From: Rhineura floridana
Lineage: Eukaryota; Chordata; Lepidosauria; Squamata; Rhineuridae
Direction: 5' to 3'
Length of the DNA: 64,000 bases
Assembly (NCBI RefSeq): GCF_030035675.1
Contig: NC_084483.1
Span: 148,215,425 to 148,279,424 of the forward strand
The notes beneath the pieces are model-generated. The model ran no database searches, was not told where the DNA came from, and saw nothing but the letters and a program-made list of their open reading frames with translations. Positions 1-10,214 of this stretch are shown here, piece after piece; position 1 is the first letter of the stretch; each line of letters opens with the position of its first letter. The translations under genes were made by a program, and so were the position numbers.

Positions 1-215
1 TATCATGAGCACAAATAATCATAAATGCACAATAAAAAAGATTTATACAGCTGCCTGTTTCCTGGTCAATCTAAGGTAGCTAACATGGCAGCCACAGTGC
101 CTCTGCACCAGCAGAGCCCTTCCTTAGAACCTCGGGGGTTCCTTCCAGGGTGTAGTCATCCAGAGTTGTAGACCCCTTACTTTTTTGAGAGCAAAGGCCC
201 AGCCAGGTCTCTATG

Positions 216-314
216 TAGGAGCCAATCAGCATGAAAGGAGATTTGTCAGCCACTGAGAAGACTCTTCTCAACAGCTTACCCACAGCCTCCCCTTTCATGC
301 TAATTGGCTCCTAG
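216..314. repeat. Imperfect inverted repeat (hairpin)
   Basis: Arms of about 26 bases (216-241 and 289-314) match with about two differences around a loop of about 47 bases. The arms contain GGAGCCAATCAGCATG and its complement. It may be a small foldback element; no target-site duplication was found. Confidence 0.5.
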
Positions 315-1427
315 GGACGTCTGTAGTTGAGGACAGCAAGAGAAACAAGGGAAAGAGTGTGTGCCTGTGAGGGAGTGTGGCATCACTATCATGAAGGGAC
401 CCTGCACTTCTGAATTTGCCACTACACTACTGGTCCCATCTGAAAATAGGCTTGAAACAAGCATTTTATTGTAGCCAACAAAATATGTTGCAGTGTGTGC
501 TTGTTTGTGGGTATGTGGGTTGTATCCAAAGCAATGCCAGTGGAGTTCTGGCACTTATGTTTCCCTCTACTGCCCCCCCCAAATCTTGTCTGGAGGGTCC
601 ACCAACTGTCTGCAGCTGATTTTGAAGGTGCACAAGGGTCCAAAGGGGAGAGGAGAGGAGGGAAAGGTTTACAAGGAATGGCAACAAAATTAAGTAGGAG
701 CTATGAGGTCAGATATAAAGGGCATGGGCATCTACAGAGTGTACCTCCCTTGCCATTGAGGAACATCTGTATATAAGAATAGAATTACATAATTCAACAG
801 TATTGTCACACCATGGTGCTTTATTGCTATAAAAATGTATACAGGTGAAGTTTCATTTTTAAACAGTATTATTTTTATAGTGTCAGAATAATAATTCCAA
901 CACTCCTCTTTCCCTCCCCTAAAGATGCAAAGATATAAAAACAAACTGACTTTTGTAAAGCTCCAAGGAGCTTTGAAAAAGACTTTAGACCTAGGCTTCA
1001 GAGCTGCACTTCTTCCACCATCACCACCACCACTATCCACCGCACTAGTTCAAGACACATCCTTGCTGCTCCACTAGGCAACATTTTACATTTTATGATC
1101 TCTGGTAATAGCGACTGATGATTAATAAATGTTGATTATATATTGATATTTCTTGACATTATTTCATTTACATTCTGAAGAATTTTGGTTGGGGCATGAC
1201 AACTTTATAAGCTCATCGGGGGTCAATGAACTCAGAATTTGGAAAACCATGATTCAGACCATTTGTATTCCACCCTTCATCCAAAGATCTCAGGCCAGGT
1301 AAAAACAAAATTCAATAAAACAGCATACCCATATGTATGATTATAAATACACAATAAAATCACAAGTACAGCAATTACTAAACATCAGTGACCATTTCTA
1401 GATGCCTGGATAAAAAGCCCAGGGTTA

Positions 1428-1640
1428 TATTCAAAGCAACATTAAGCAGATTGTTCCGTTGTGCAAGGAGAAATCTTGCGCTGACAGAACAATCTCCCCC
1501 TCCCCCACGTGTCCCCTAAATCTGTTCCTGGGGTTCCCCCAATCCCCCAGAGCAGATTTGGAGATGCCGCGGAGCACATACAGGGGGAGAGGGGGGAATA
1601 TCCCCTTGTGCTAGCACAATGTTTTCATTTACCACCCCAA
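1428..1640. mobile_element. MITE-like fragment related to the element at 50896-51114
   Basis: The stretch with TTCCGTTGTGCAAGGAGAAA, then CTGACAGAACAATCTC and a GC-rich CCCCAGAGCAGATTTGG core resembles, in part inverted, the small element at 50896-51114. Its ends are not clear here, so this is a fragment. Confidence 0.35.
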
Positions 1641-2480
1641 ATACCCCAAGAATAAATGCCAACTGAATTTCAAGAGGCAGGACATTCCAAAGCTGGAGTG
1701 CCACCATGGAGAAGGCCTGCCTGCTACTATTCAGGGTAAGTTCAACTAGATGTTACCAATTTTCAGTAACAGCCCCAAGTTCTTTGCAGCTTTGCTCTTA
1801 GTCTGTCCAGTTCCCTAAACAGACATATGGCATGGGATCAACCACAGAAAATCATCTCAGATTATTTAATTTGCTTTGGTTTCTTGGTAAAGCTACGCAA
1901 CAAAGGAAAGGGAAACGAAGAAACACAGCTTCTACACATTTGAATACATTAAAAGAAAGTGCTTTGTACGACACTGTGGGTTGGAGGCTTTAATTTACTC
2001 ATCAGCTAATTTATCCAGATTCTTATTAAAAGAAAATTGTTTAGGAAGGCCATATATATTATTTATTATATTTATTTGTCGCTTACTCCAAAAAAGTCTC
2101 AAAATTGACTTATGGGGGGTTACTTATATTTTTTAATAAGCATACAATACCAAATTTAAAATACATCAAAAGAGAAAAGAACAGTATTAACTAAAAATGT
2201 TCATCCTGCAAGAACATAAAAAAAAAAATCTGACCCCACCCAACTCAAAGATGAACACCTTCAAACAACATAGGAAGCTTTCAGTAATCAATCCCCTAGG
2301 CTGTGGTTCTGATCCAACTTCCTGCTATGAGATAATAGAATACTCCAAGCAGAAAACAAAGCAAAAGTCCATGTGTTGAAAGGAATCCATTACCATTGAT
2401 AAATCACTAAGAACTTTAGGTTTTTTTTAAAAAAAGAGGAAAATAATAGTTTAAAAAATCAAATATAATTGATAACTTAC

Positions 2481-2683
2481 ATTGGCATGTGTTCTGGCCC
2501 AGATTTAGAAACCAAAACATAATGAACCACCACTTTATTCTTCAGTTTATATTCATTGAGCAAGGCAATACAGTTAGACAAAGGTGGTACTTGTGGTAGA
2601 TTTGCAGCAGGCTCAGGCAATTGAGGTGGTGGTGACGGTGATGATGATGGAGAAGGTGGCACTGGTCTTAAAGAAGGATCTGC
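2481..2683 (-). CDS. EIF2AK2: EIF2AK2 (PKR)-like coding exon: linker plus first half of a dsRBD
   Basis: This 203-base internal exon is open in one minus-strand frame. The acceptor is TTTATAG before GCAGATCC, phase 0; the donor is CCAAT before GTAAGT, ending two bases into a codon. It encodes a proline/serine-rich linker (PPSPSSSPSPPPQLPEP) and then the helix 1-strand 1 part of a double-stranded-RNA-binding domain (SNCIALLNEY, VVVHYVLVSKSGPEHMP). Phase 0 matches the end of the upstream exon 7209-7329, and the donor phase equals the phase at which that exon enters its own dsRBD, so both dsRBDs are cut by an intron at the same place. PKR is an interferon-induced kinase that senses dsRNA through tandem N-terminal dsRBDs; the kinase domain is not in the window. 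Identity rests on the dsRBDs and on position beside SULT6B1-like genes. A Ty1/copia insertion ends 8 bases from the acceptor. Another dsRBD protein is possible. Confidence 0.68.
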
Positions 2684-2691
2684 CTATAAAC

Positions 2692-3022
2692 TGTTGTTCA
2701 GTAAAGCATGCTATGAGACTCACAGACAGGGATTTTTAGAGAGAGAAGGAAACCTGCAATAAACGGGTTAAGCCGAGCAGAACAGAGCGCCAGGTTTGCC
2801 AAGGTCAGCAGCTGGCGGGCAAGTAGATAAGGAGAAACTTGCAGAAGCTCTGGTGTGGGGGAAAGGAGTTTTTTGGAGAACAGTAGTTTGGAGAGAGAAC
2901 TGTGATTTAGTTTTATTGTCAGTAAAGACTCTTACAAGAAACTTGCCTGGCCTGGCTTATTTACTGATCCATGCGTCTCTAGAATTTCTGCTTTGTATGA
3001 TCTCTATACGCACACACCGACA
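2692..3022 (+). repeat. 5' LTR of the copia element
   Basis: 331 bases, starts TGTTGTTCAG and ends CACACCGACA. It is identical to the 3' LTR except for one base. Its outer edge lies 8 bases upstream, in minus-strand sense, of exon 2481-2683. Confidence 0.93.
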
Positions 3023-3023
3023 G

Positions 3024-3039
3024 GGGTTATGGGCCCAGC
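3024..3039 (+). other. Primer-binding site matching the inside of initiator tRNA-Met
   Basis: GGGTTATGGGCCCAGC directly after the 5' LTR is complementary to the anticodon-arm region (GCTGGGCCCATAACCC) of vertebrate initiator tRNA-Met rather than to a tRNA 3' end. Priming from an internal initiator-tRNA fragment is the classic mode of Drosophila copia. Confidence 0.8.
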
Positions 3040-5760
3040 TTATCATACAAAGTAAGGGGTTCAAGTGACGTCGTTGCAGAGAGAAAAGAAAGTGCACGAA
3101 AGAGGCAAGTAAGAGTGGACAACATGGCTGTAAACCTGTCATCCGGGATGCCGATGGAGAGACTGAATGCTGTAAACTACTCCAGCTGGAAATGGAGAAT
3201 GAGAGCAGTTCTGATTAAAGAAGATTTGAATGATGTCGTAGAAAACCCCCCTCCGGCAGCTCCTTCAGCAGCGTGGACGAAGAAAGACGAGAAAGCGAAG
3301 GCTTTTATTACGCTGGGGCTGTCTGATTCTCAACTGTTGCTGGTGAGTAATGAGCCGACAGCTAATCAAATGTGGGAGAAGCTAAGGGCCGCTCATGTGC
3401 AGCAAACCGCAGGGAGCCGGCTGTGTTTAGCACGGAAACTTTATCAGATGCGTTTTACAGATGAAATGACTATGACAGAGCATTTGGCTGAATTTCGTAG
3501 ATTGTTTGCTGAACTTCAAGAAAGAGGAGTGCATCATAGTGACATTCAGATGGTCTATATACTGTTATCTTCATTTGATCGAAAATGGGATGTGCTGGTC
3601 TCGAGCTTAGAAACTTTACCAGACGGAAATTTAAATTTGGACTTTGTAGAACAGAAACTTCAACAAGAATGGAATAGGAGACAAGAGAGTAAGAAGACTG
3701 AATTAAAAGAGACTGAGACTGTACAACATAATCAATATCAAAGAAACAGGCAAGAGAATAAAATATGTTATTTTTGTGGGTCCCGAGGACATATACAGAG
3801 ACATTGTTTAAGTAAGAAGAGAACTAACAGGGACTTCGGACGTCAGAGAACAAGCGTGAACTTTATTACTAAGGAGGACAATAAACTAATTAGCTCTAAA
3901 TGACTGTTAGACAGCGGAGCGTCTAATTGCCTGATCACAGACTCTAGTTTATTTTACACATCAAAGCCGATACAGGAGAAGATTTATTTGGCTGACGGAT
4001 CGACTCAGGACGCTATTGCAAAGGGCACACTTAAGTTAAGTAATTTGGGAACTATATTGACAGATGTGTTATTAGTTTCTGGTTTAAAATATAACATTCT
4101 ATCAGTGAGAAAACTAGCTCAAATAGGTTGTAAAATTACATTTGAAAAGGATAGATGTTTTGTGAGAAAAGATGGTGAAATCTGTATGCAAGGGAAATTA
4201 CAGAATCAAATGTTTATGGTAGAGAGCAAGCTTGATAAACCCACGTGTGCCTGGATAGGAGTAAATAAAAACAAACACGAAAACTGTATACATGAATGGC
4301 ACAGAAAATTAGGGCACGCACATTTTGAGAAAGTGAAAAATACTCCAAAGCATAGTCAAGATTTGGAATTAACACACTGTGAGCATGTGGATGAATGTGA
4401 GGTATGTTATAAAACAAAAATGACTGTGACTCCTGTAAATAGGAGCTGTGAAAGTACTACCACTAAACCCTATCAGCTCATACATGTGGATTTGGCTGGA
4501 CCTTTCCAGTGCTCAAAAGGTGGGGCAAGATTTTATTTAGTGATTGTAGATGATTTTTCCAGATTTACACATGTCTTCTTATTGAAAAAAAAAAGTGAAG
4601 CAGAAGATAAACTAAAGGCATTCATACAGAGGACAGAGACACAATATGGGGTTGTTATCAAAAATATCAAATCAGATCAAGGTGGGGAATTTATCAGTAA
4701 TTCATTTAAAACATATTTGGAAAAGAAGGGAATATTACAAAGTCTCACTGCTCCCTTCAGCCCATCCTCCAACGGGACTGCAGAGAGGAGGAACCGATCA
4801 CTGCAGGATTCAATGAGAGCCATGCTGGCCGATGCAGATATGAATAACACCTATTGGGGTGAATGTATTCTGTACACTGCTTACATTCAGAACCGCCTTG
4901 TGCACAGAGTAATAGGCATGTCTCCATATGAGAAACTGACTGGAAGAAAACCCAGGGTGAAACACATAGAGCGTTTTGGAGCAAAGTGCTGGGTGCATGT
5001 GTCAAAGCAGAAAAGGCATGGTAAATTAGCATCTAGAGCTCAGGCAGGTCGTATTTTGGGATTTCAGAATTCATATTATAGAATTTGGTTGCCTGAGAAA
5101 CAACAAGTAGTGTTAAGCAGAAGCGTAAAGGTGATAGATAAACCTTGGAGAGACAGTCAAACAGTAATACTTGATAGTGCGAGCAAGCAGGAAGCAGCAG
5201 ATGTTCCTTTTGGGCATCAAATACCATTAAGAACTGCATTGACTGACTTAATTCAAAGTGGCAAACGTACTGTGAAAAGTCTGAGAAGTGAAGACGTAGC
5301 AATGCAAGATAAAGAGGTGCCAGGTACTAGTGCAGGAACAAATGCAGACACAGGTGCAGGACCAAGTAAAATTGAGAGTGAGGAAGAAATGGAAATAGAT
5401 ACTGTCAGACGGTCAGATAGAAAAACGAAAGGAAAACCACCTCATAGATTCACATTTAACGTTACACAAAAGAATGATGAGACAGATGAATATCCAGTAG
5501 AATGGGAAAAAGAAGGTCCAATAGACAAAGAAACAATGGATCTCATGTGGAAATACTGTATTGAAGAATGAAATATAAATGAGTGTATCAAATAAAAGTG
5601 AACAAAACTCTGTAAAAATTGTATGAATAAAGAAAAAAAAACTGAAATGTAAATGTAAATACTGTAAGGAAACATGTACTGATGTGTATTGAAAAATTAA
5701 TATTGTATAAATGTGACAATGGAAATGTAGTTTTGTAATCTGTGAGTCTCAGGTGGGGGC

Positions 5761-6091
5761 TGTTGTTCAGTAAAGCATGCTATGAGACTCACAGACAGGG
5801 ATTTTTAGAGAGAGAAGGAAACCTGCAATAAACGGGTTAAGCCGAGCAGAACAGAGCGCCAGGTTTGCCAGGGTCAGCAGCTGGCGGGCAAGTAGATAAG
5901 GAGAAACTTGCAGAAGCTCTGGTGTGGGGGAAAGGAGTTTTTTGGAGAACAGTAGTTTGGAGAGAGAACTGTGATTTAGTTTTATTGTCAGTAAAGACTC
6001 TTACAAGAAACTTGCCTGGCCTGGCTTATTTACTGATCCATGCGTCTCTAGAATTTCTGCTTTGTATGATCTCTATACGCACACACCGACA
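5761..6091 (+). repeat. 3' LTR of the copia element
   Basis: 331 bases, preceded by the polypurine tract GGTGGGGGC and followed by the TAAAC target-site duplication. It carries the single difference from the 5' LTR (GCCAGGG here, GCCAAGG there). Confidence 0.93.
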
Positions 6092-7208
6092 TAAACAGTA
6101 CGTATAAGTTAATCTACTTAACCGGAGAAAGGTTGTTCACTGAATTCCTCCTCATTCCATGGTTAGCGCAGGTCTGCTCTTACTTTGAGTTTCATGTTTC
6201 AAGTTGGCACCAGACATTGCAATGTCTTTTTGAAAATATTATTCTGAATTATCAGCGTTACATGATGACAACAGTACCCATCCAAAACAAAAGCTTGAGA
6301 GAGAAGGATAGACCTAATTGTACATTTGGTACAGGATTGTCATTCCTCACCCTGACCCAGTACTGGACATGGAGTCCTCAGAGGATAACCCCAACTTCTC
6401 ATAGACTGAAGACCTGAAGCAGGGTTCCCCAGAACCAGCAGTGAAGATCCTCCTTGAGGAACGTTCCTCAGGTGTTTCAGTCAATACTATGGGTACAAAG
6501 TTTAGGCCCCCTGTTACTGGCATTGTAGTCTCTGAGGGCACCTGCTTGAGTGTGGTCACATGTTCTGACCGTCTGACTTTAACCGACATCTAGATAGCCA
6601 CATTCTGCACCAGCTGACGCTTCCAAACCAACTTTAAAGACAACCCCTGGAAGTTATAGTAGTCAAGTCTGGATAAACTTTTGTAACTGCTCACTTAACT
6701 TAATAGAACCAGAGTTGGAATGGACCTCAAAGATCATCAAATGCAACCCTCTGCTAATACAAGAAACCCACTTCTACAGCAGTCCTGCTTAAAACCACTA
6801 ATAAAGGAAAATTCATCATTTTCCAAGGCAGTCTGTTCCACTGCTAAACAGCTTTTGCCATACAGATGTTAATGCGTGAAGGAAGTTTCAGCTTCTTTAC
6901 CCTCATCCATCCCCCAAACACTTCCAGAAACCTGTTTTAGAGCTCCTCAGGTTGCCTGGGAATTGTAGGTGGATATAAGAGGTAGAGCCGGGTGCCATCC
7001 ACATATTTGTGTCGCATAGTAACCAAAATTCTCTGATGACATTTCCCAGCACTTTTATACAGATGTTAAAAAGCATGAGGGTCAAGATTGATCTTGAGGT
7101 TTATGAGACCCTCATAAGCCAAAGGCTCTTTTCTGACTATAAATATATTTTACAGGGAGAGGAGACACATCCATGTTCCAAGGCATGTATTCTATAAGTT
7201 TGGTTTAC
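6092..7208. other. Intron with LINE fragments
   Basis: No exon. About 6700-6870 resembles a CR1 3' region (GAGTTGGAATGGACCTCAAA ... GTCTGTTCCACTGC). About 6903-7090 on the minus strand is a reverse-transcriptase scrap of a CR1/L2-clade LINE (MLFNICIKVLG, then a decayed HQYADDTQLYL-like stretch). A related LINE scrap near 6590-6680 contains CACATTCTGCACCAGCTG. Confidence 0.5.
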
Positions 7209-7329
7209 CTGCAGTTCCTTCTGTATGATCTCCCAAGCCAAGAGTGCTGCATGGGCTCTTGCCTCTTTCTTAGATTTGCCAGTTCCTGGGCTATACTTTC
7301 TTGCATCTATTAGAACTGCTATTGTGAAT
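7209..7329 (-). CDS. EIF2AK2: EIF2AK2 (PKR)-like coding exon: second half of a dsRBD
   Basis: This 121-base internal exon has acceptor TTTTTCATTGCAG before ATTCACA and donor CTGCAG before GTAAAC. After one split base it encodes 40 residues: strands 2-3 and helix 2 of a dsRNA-binding domain, FTIAVLIDARKY, SPGTGKSKKEAR, AHAALLAWEIIQKELQ. The KSKKEA segment at the start of helix 2 is the conserved RNA-contacting signature (SKKEAKNAAA in human PKR). The exon ends in phase 0 and joins in frame to exon 2481-2683. The exon with the first half of this domain and the start codon should lie between here and the presumed promoter near 15.5 kb; I could not find it, so it may be short or diverged. The function, dsRNA sensing, is inferred from the family and from synteny with SULT6B1. 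Confidence 0.72.
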
Positions 7330-7544
7330 CTGCAATGAAAAATATATTAGTTCACCAAATACTTAAAAACCCAGTCTGACAAATGTGCTTGAACTTCAAT
7401 ATGCTAAAACTCTGGAAAGCTAGTCAGAATGTAAGATACACAAGTAAATTGAAATTTTTGTATAGTTTGGTTACTGTAAATCTCCCATCCCTAATATTTA
7501 CAAAATATGCCTAATTTCATCATAACTTTTCAATCATATAAAAT

Positions 7545-7672
7545 GGTCTTCCCCAACCTGGTGCCCTCCAGATGTTTTGGAGTCCAATTGTCATCATCCC
7601 TGACTATCAGTCATGCTGGCTTGGGAGATGGAGTTCAACAACATCTGGAGGGCCACAAGTTAGCTACCCCTG
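7545..7672. mobile_element. Foldback MITE (CCAACCTGGTGCCCTCCAGATG family)
   Basis: The ends form an imperfect inverted repeat: CCTCCAGATGTTTTGGA on the left and AACATCTGGAGGGCCAC on the right. Relatives lie near 23985-24090, 34200-34340 and 51485-51640. Internal ACTCCCATCA-type sequence is typical of this family. It is non-coding. Confidence 0.55.
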
Positions 7673-8041
7673 CACTAGATGTTGTTTCAAGGAGATCTCT
7701 GGAGAAAAGTAGGCTTCAGCATGCATAACTATAGGGGAGTTTCCAAGGATAATCTGCTTATCTATATGCAAGCACTGGGCCAAGAAAACCTGTCCATGAC
7801 ATGAAGAAGTCATTAGACTTCTTTTGCCTCCATGGAGCTACAACTGATACACATTTCTCCCTTTATTTATCTCAGGGTACATCACACCAGGAGTTTGTCA
7901 AGAAAGCCTGAAATTAAAATGGCTCTGTGGCAAAGAACTGTGGGATTTCATCTTGTCTGAAATGGGTCCTCTGTGTGAGATCAATGACTTTGCCGTTTCA
8001 TTTCACAGCTGAAGCTAATTAGTGGGGCCTAAGCAAGAACG

Positions 8042-8253
8042 TGATTCATCAGAAAAGATAATAATGCTGAGAAAAACAGAAGAGAGTAGAAAAAGAGGAA
8101 GGCCAAACAAGGGATGGATGGATTCCATAAAGGAAGCCACAGACGTGAACCTACAAGATCTGAACAGGGTGGTTCATGACAGATGCTCTTGGAGGTCACC
8201 AATTCATAGGGTCGCCATAAGTCATACTCGCCTAGGAGGCACATAACAAAAAC
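8042..8253 (+). mobile_element. BovB (RTE) LINE 3' fragment with target-site duplication
   Basis: This is a 5'-truncated copy of the last part of the BovB pol region: KRGRPNKGWMDSIKEAT, RVVHDRCSWRSPIHRVA, then GGCACATAACAAAAAC. An 11-base direct repeat AAGCAAGAACG (8031-8041 and 8254-8264) marks the insertion. It is dead on arrival. Confidence 0.85.
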
Positions 8254-9563
8254 AAGCAAGAACGCCTGTTTATCAGCTAAGAGCCTGGTACTCAAGGCCA
8301 GCCTGGCCTGGGAAGGTTTGGGGAGTATGTGCCAGTTAGGCGTGAAAGCTTGAAGAAGCATTGCATGATGAGAAAGCCCCCTGATTGGCTAATTAGTTCT
8401 GGACTGTTGCTAGGATCTTTTCCATAAGTATAGGAGTGAAATCTTTAGCCTTTGTTCCCCTGGGTTCCATCTTGCCTATAGGTGGTTACCTGTGTGGGTT
8501 CCATTTCCATCTGCTACCCAGACTATGCATCTATATACAACTATACAACCCATGCCTCTTCGAAAGTATAGAATAGGTTGGTTAGTTTTCTTGTTTTGTT
8601 TTGTGATTGAACTCTTTGTATTTTACCTTACTCCTTTGGGTGTGGGTTTTAAGGAACCATTTTACTGACATTAATTGTTCACTTATATTAGAAGTAGCCT
8701 TATTAAATATCAGAGCCAAATTCCTCCTGAAATGAACACACACTGGTAAATAGAAGTAGCTTTATTAAATATATTTACCAGTGTGTGTTCATTTCAGGAG
8801 GAATTTGGCTCTGAATCTGGTACCTTGGCTACTGACCACAGACTACCGTGTATTTTGTTATTTGCCTAAGGCTCCAGGACAAGGAGTGCTCTTTTGGCTC
8901 TTGGAATCCTTGGCAGATTTATTTCTAGTCCTCTGGGTTTCCCTTTGACTCAGAGTGGTTGACCAGTTTAAGGGGTGGTGGCAGTCTACCTACCTTGCAG
9001 GGTTGTTGCTGGTTTACTCAGCCCTGGTAAGGGAAGTACTGGTTTGTGCCTTGCCAGGATCAATTGCCCTGGGTGGGGATTGAGTCCTGGGATGAACCAG
9101 GTCCGGTTTAGGACAGGTTCATGACAGAGTTATCTTTAAGAAGGGAGAGAAGGAGATACATTTCCATTTGTTGCCTTCCCGACCCAGGAACTGACTGCAA
9201 AAGAGGGAAAGTGAAGCCACACAACACATACTCCAACCACCACCTTAAGCATTGGAACTGGGATGAATAACAGATGGCAGAGCTAGGTATGGAAAAAGAA
9301 GCCTGAACCTGTCCTATACTTTATCTCTAAGACTAGCAGATCTAAATAGTACGAGAAGGTGTGACACTTAAGGAACTGTTTCTACAGTATAGCTAATGAG
9401 CTAGGCAGGATGTTGAACAGGAATGGGGGGAGGGAACCAAGAGCTTTCTAACCATAAAAAACTGTGCCTTTAGTTTAGTTACTATAACAAGTGTTCCTGC
9501 TCTCTTTACTTTTGTATAACAAGCATCTATGCCTGCTTCCTGTCTCCATACACACCTCTTGAT
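8254..9563. other. Intronic or intergenic DNA, no gene seen
   Basis: Apart from the hairpin at 8690-8813 I recognise nothing coding. The stretches 8270-8690 and 8820-9120 are of even composition and could be an old unrecognised LTR or SINE, but I see no supporting ends. Confidence 0.3.
8690..8813. repeat. Perfect 42-base inverted repeat with an overlapping direct repeat
   Basis: Arms 8711-8752 and 8772-8813 are exact reverse complements (CAGAGCCAAATTCC ... GGAATTTGGCTCTG) around a 19-base loop. A 21-base segment AGAAGTAGC-TTATTAAATAT occurs at 8690-8710 and again at 8752-8772 with one difference. The order is direct repeat, arm, direct repeat, inverted arm. Perfect arms imply a recent origin. 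Confidence 0.9.
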
Positions 9564-10206
9564 TAGAGATGTGAAGGCCTGGAAAAAAACTGGAAATATT
9601 CAGGAAAAATGTGTTTTTTCCAGGGGGTTTCCGCAGCCATTTTATTTTTTTCTGAAAAACTGAAAAAAAATGAAGAAAAAATGGATTATGGAATGTTTTA
9701 TTTTAGCATCATGAATAAAACGTTTCATTGAATCTTGGTCCCCGCTTTTTCTCAGTTCTTTTTATGGGAATGGATGCTTTGTGACTGCTTGACACTGTGG
9801 AGGACTAGCGGAGACATAAATAATTTTCTTTGTTATTAATGTTCATGGTTTCTTCTGTTTTTTTAAATTATTTTTTGCCTGCTCCTCATAAACTGGCAAA
9901 AAGAGGTTCCTTGCAGTTCAGGACCTTGTCGATCCATTTGTTACAAAGCAAAGTAAAAAATTTAAAAAGTAAATTCAATTTGTAATAATTGTTTAAATAA
10001 TATGTACTTTTAATATACCAAATGTGATAATTTTATGCCAAACCAACTTGTACATAATTACATTTGATGTTCCTGAAGTACCAAAGTGACTTTTAATATG
10101 TAAAAAGTGCTAATATTGCATGTCAATTTTTCTGAAAATTTGTTTTTTCTGAAAAAAATGGGGAAAAACTGTTTTTTCCATGGCTTTAGCAAATTTTACA
10201 TCCCTA
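9564..10206. mobile_element. Non-autonomous hAT-type element
   Basis: 643 bases. The ends TAGAGATGTGAAGGCC and TAGGGATGTAAAATTTG (reverse complement of the right end) are imperfect terminal inverted repeats. The 8-base flanks CTCTTGAT (9556-9563) and CTCCTGAT (10207-10214) match at 7 of 8, the hAT target-site length. The interior is AT-rich with repeated GGAAAAAACTG / TTTTTTCCAG motifs and no transposase. Confidence 0.75.
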
Positions 10207-10214
10207 CTCCTGAT

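Larger units (their letters stand above)
1..2480. other. Intron of the EIF2AK2-like gene, no exon seen
   Basis: No exon is recognisable. The next exon of the left-hand gene should begin with the second half of a dsRNA-binding domain, and nothing like it is found here on the minus strand, so it probably lies beyond the left edge. A LINE 3'-tail-like fragment lies near 1250-1390, a MITE-like fragment near 1428-1640, and another AT-rich LINE tail near 2040-2110. The rest is unique-looking AT-rich DNA. Confidence 0.4.
2692..6091 (+). mobile_element. Ty1/copia LTR retrotransposon, incomplete, very young
   Basis: Two 331-base LTRs (2692-3022, 5761-6091) begin TG and end CA and differ at one position by my reading, so the insertion is recent, perhaps a few million years or less. 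A 5-base target-site duplication TAAAC flanks it (2687-2691 and 6092-6096). Parts in order: LTR; primer-binding site (3024-3039); gag-like region (about 3124-3903) with a zinc knuckle of the form CX2CX4HX4C; a protease-type DSGAS motif; an integrase-like region up to about 5571 with the HRKLGH-type zinc motif and Asp/Glu core; polypurine tract GGTGGGGG; LTR. The part order and the primer site are those of Pseudoviridae/copia. The element is broken, with about two breaks by my reading, and short for the family, so it is non-autonomous as it stands. It lies in an intron of the EIF2AK2-like gene, in the opposite orientation. Confidence 0.9.
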
